A stretch of 14,703 nt of DNA from NCBI GenBank assembly GCA_045659745.1, contig JAZRCL010000092.1, positions 1 to 14,703 of the forward strand. The letters are read 5' to 3'. The notes below the pieces were generated by a model that was given only the letters and a program-made list of their open reading frames with translations, was not told where the DNA came from and did not search any database. Source of the DNA: SVTX01 sp045659745. GTDB taxonomy: Bacteria > Bacillota > Clostridia > Oscillospirales > CAG-272. Positions 13,522 through 14,703 of this stretch are shown in pieces. Both the position numbers and the translations under genes were made by a program. Position 1 is the stretch's first letter. Each line of letters starts with the position of its first letter.

Positions 13522-14667
13522 ATGAAAAGACTAAACCCGGAACTTTTAAGAAAAAACATTGAAAAAACAGTAAATGCTGATATTGAAAGCGGTCGCGTAG
13601 GCGGTGCGGCGGTCAAGGTAATGCAAAACGGAGAGACTTTATACAGAGCGGACTTCGGTTATTCGGATTGCAATAGCAAGACTCCTTTAGCACCCAACAC
13701 CATTTTTCGTCTCGCGTCTATGACAAAGCCCATTACCGCGGTCGCGATACTTATACAGGTAAGTCGCGGACTTGTGGATCTGTTTGATCCCATTGAGAGA
13801 TTTTTGCCGGAGTATGCAGAGCTTGACCTTGGTGTGCTTGATGAAAACAAACAGGTAGTGAGAGTCGGTAAAGCCCGCAACAAAGTAAGAGTTATACATC
13901 TCCTGACACACTCCAGCGGCATAGGTACGCTTGAGGTGGGAGATGTTCAGTTCGCACAGATGAATCCCGAAAATATGCAGAGCGTTGAGACTGTCGTCGA
14001 CTATTTTTCAAAAGCCGCGATAGCTTTTGAGCCCTACACCACGCAGGCGTACAGCCCTGTTGTTGGCTTTGATATACTTGCAAGAATTGTTGAGATAACG
14101 TCGGGTATGCCTTACGGGGAGTTTGTTCAAAAGGAGATTTTTGAGCCTCTCGATATGACTGACACCAGTTGCACTCCCACGGAAGAGCAGTGGTCGAGAA
14201 TGATCAGTATGCATAACTATGTTGACGGCAAGGGTGTTTCTGCGGACAGTGGAAGCAGATGTGTTTTCGGAAACTTTCCGCTTACTTATAATTGTGGCGG
14301 CGCGGGAATGGCGTCCACGGTAGATGACTATTCCAAGTTTGCAAATATGCTTCTTTGCGGTGGGGAATATAACGGCGTGCGAATTCTCCCTGAAAGTCTT
14401 GTTCGCTCAATTAGTATTCCTCATCTTCCTGAAACCATTATGCCCTGGCACGAGATATGGGGACTTAGCGTCAGAGTGATAGTAGGAGACAATACGCTTT
14501 CTGTCGGCTCGTACGGCTGGAGCGGTGCGTACGGAACGCATTTCTGGATTGATCCAGATAATAAGATAGTTGCGATATATATGAAAAACTCACATTACGA
14601 CGGCGGTTCGGGTGCAAGCACGGCTTTCGCATTCGAGTCGGACGTAATGAATTCCTTTGAAAGATAA
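13522..14667 (+). CDS. Serine hydrolase of the beta-lactamase/transpeptidase-like family
   Basis: This is a class C beta-lactamase-fold serine hydrolase (Pfam Beta-lactamase type), a group that includes esterases, D-amino-acid peptidases and penicillin-binding-like enzymes. The nucleophile motif is SMTK (66-69) within FRLASMTKPITAV. The second motif is TQAYSPVVGFDILARIVE, with Tyr177 in a Y-S-P context where Y-x-N is common. A third-motif candidate is YGWSGAYGTHFWIDP (331-345). There is no signal peptide or anchor, so it is probably cytosolic, and a role in beta-lactam resistance is unlikely. The ATG at 13522 begins four bases after the pepD stop with no good Shine-Dalgarno site, implying coupled translation; a longer frame from TTG 13462 would lie inside pepD. 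Length is 381 residues. The true substrate is unknown. Confidence 0.88.
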   Translation: MKRLNPELLRKNIEKTVNADIESGRVGGAAVKVMQNGETLYRADFGYSDCNSKTPLAPNTIFRLASMTKPITAVAILIQVSRGLVDLFDPIERFLPEYAELDLGVLDENKQVVRVGKARNKVRVIHLLTHSSGIGTLEVGDVQFAQMNPENMQSVETVVDYFSKAAIAFEPYTTQAYSPVVGFDILARIVEITSGMPYGEFVQKEIFEPLDMTDTSCTPTEEQWSRMISMHNYVDGKGVSADSGSRCVFGNFPLTYNCGGAGMASTVDDYSKFANMLLCGGEYNGVRILPESLVRSISIPHLPETIMPWHEIWGLSVRVIVGDNTLSVGSYGWSGAYGTHFWIDPDNKIVAIYMKNSHYDGGSGASTAFAFESDVMNSFER

Positions 14668-14674
14668 AAGAATA

Positions 14675-14703
14675 AACGGCGTGACCGAACCGGTCACGCC
14701 GTT
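14675..14703 (+). terminator. Terminator hairpin of the mreB-pepD-hydrolase unit
   Basis: AACGGCGTGACCG (14675-14687) and CGGTCACGCCGTT (14691-14703) form a perfect 13-bp stem with an AAC loop, seven bases after the hydrolase stop. The window ends at the last base of the stem, so the expected U-tract cannot be seen. Confidence 0.8.

Overview
The window looks like a chromosomal core segment from a low-to-mid GC Firmicute, most likely an uncultured or gut-type member of the Clostridia. The reasons are strong Shine-Dalgarno sites throughout, sigma-A type promoters, SAM-I and FMN riboswitches of Gram-positive design, a str-operon order rpsG-fusA-tuf, and a recD2-comF-mreB neighbourhood. This placement is an inference from gene content and signal style; I cannot name a genus. 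All protein genes are on the + strand. I saw no tRNA, rRNA, CRISPR array, prophage or transposase.

Layout. 1-4050: the translation block, ribosomal protein S7 (rpsG, GTG start), elongation factor G (fusA) and EF-Tu (tuf), with very strong codon bias. The fusA-tuf gap holds two perfect hairpins and a tandem A6C repeat. 4074-4992: an FMN riboswitch with a terminator whose U-tract touches the start codon of ribU, the substrate-binding subunit of an ECF riboflavin transporter. 5037-5945: a sigma-A promoter and a DUF368/PopT polyprenyl-phosphate transporter. 5969-7390: a consensus promoter with a 19-bp palindrome on its -35 box, a SAM-I riboswitch with terminator, and metK (SAM synthetase). 7391-7829: about 440 bases with no gene, packed with seven inverted-repeat structures. 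7830-10864: recD2 helicase and a ComF-type phosphoribosyltransferase, closed by a terminator. 10921-14703: promoter, an MreB-family protein, a PepD-type dipeptidase (4-base overlap with mreB) and a serine beta-lactamase-like hydrolase, closed by a hairpin that reaches the window edge.

How the genes work together. The first block supplies the translation machinery. ribU and metK are separate feedback units in which the end product (FMN or SAM) switches its own supply off by transcription attenuation. PopT and MreB both serve envelope growth: one recycles the lipid carrier, the other organises wall synthesis. PepD and the hydrolase share the mreB transcript and may turn over peptides, though a direct link to the wall is only a guess.

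I did not find a clearly new multi-gene system. The strongest candidates for a second look are the repeat island at 7391-7829, the symmetrical back-to-back promoter arrangement before metK, and the altered nucleotide-site residue of the MreB-family protein.
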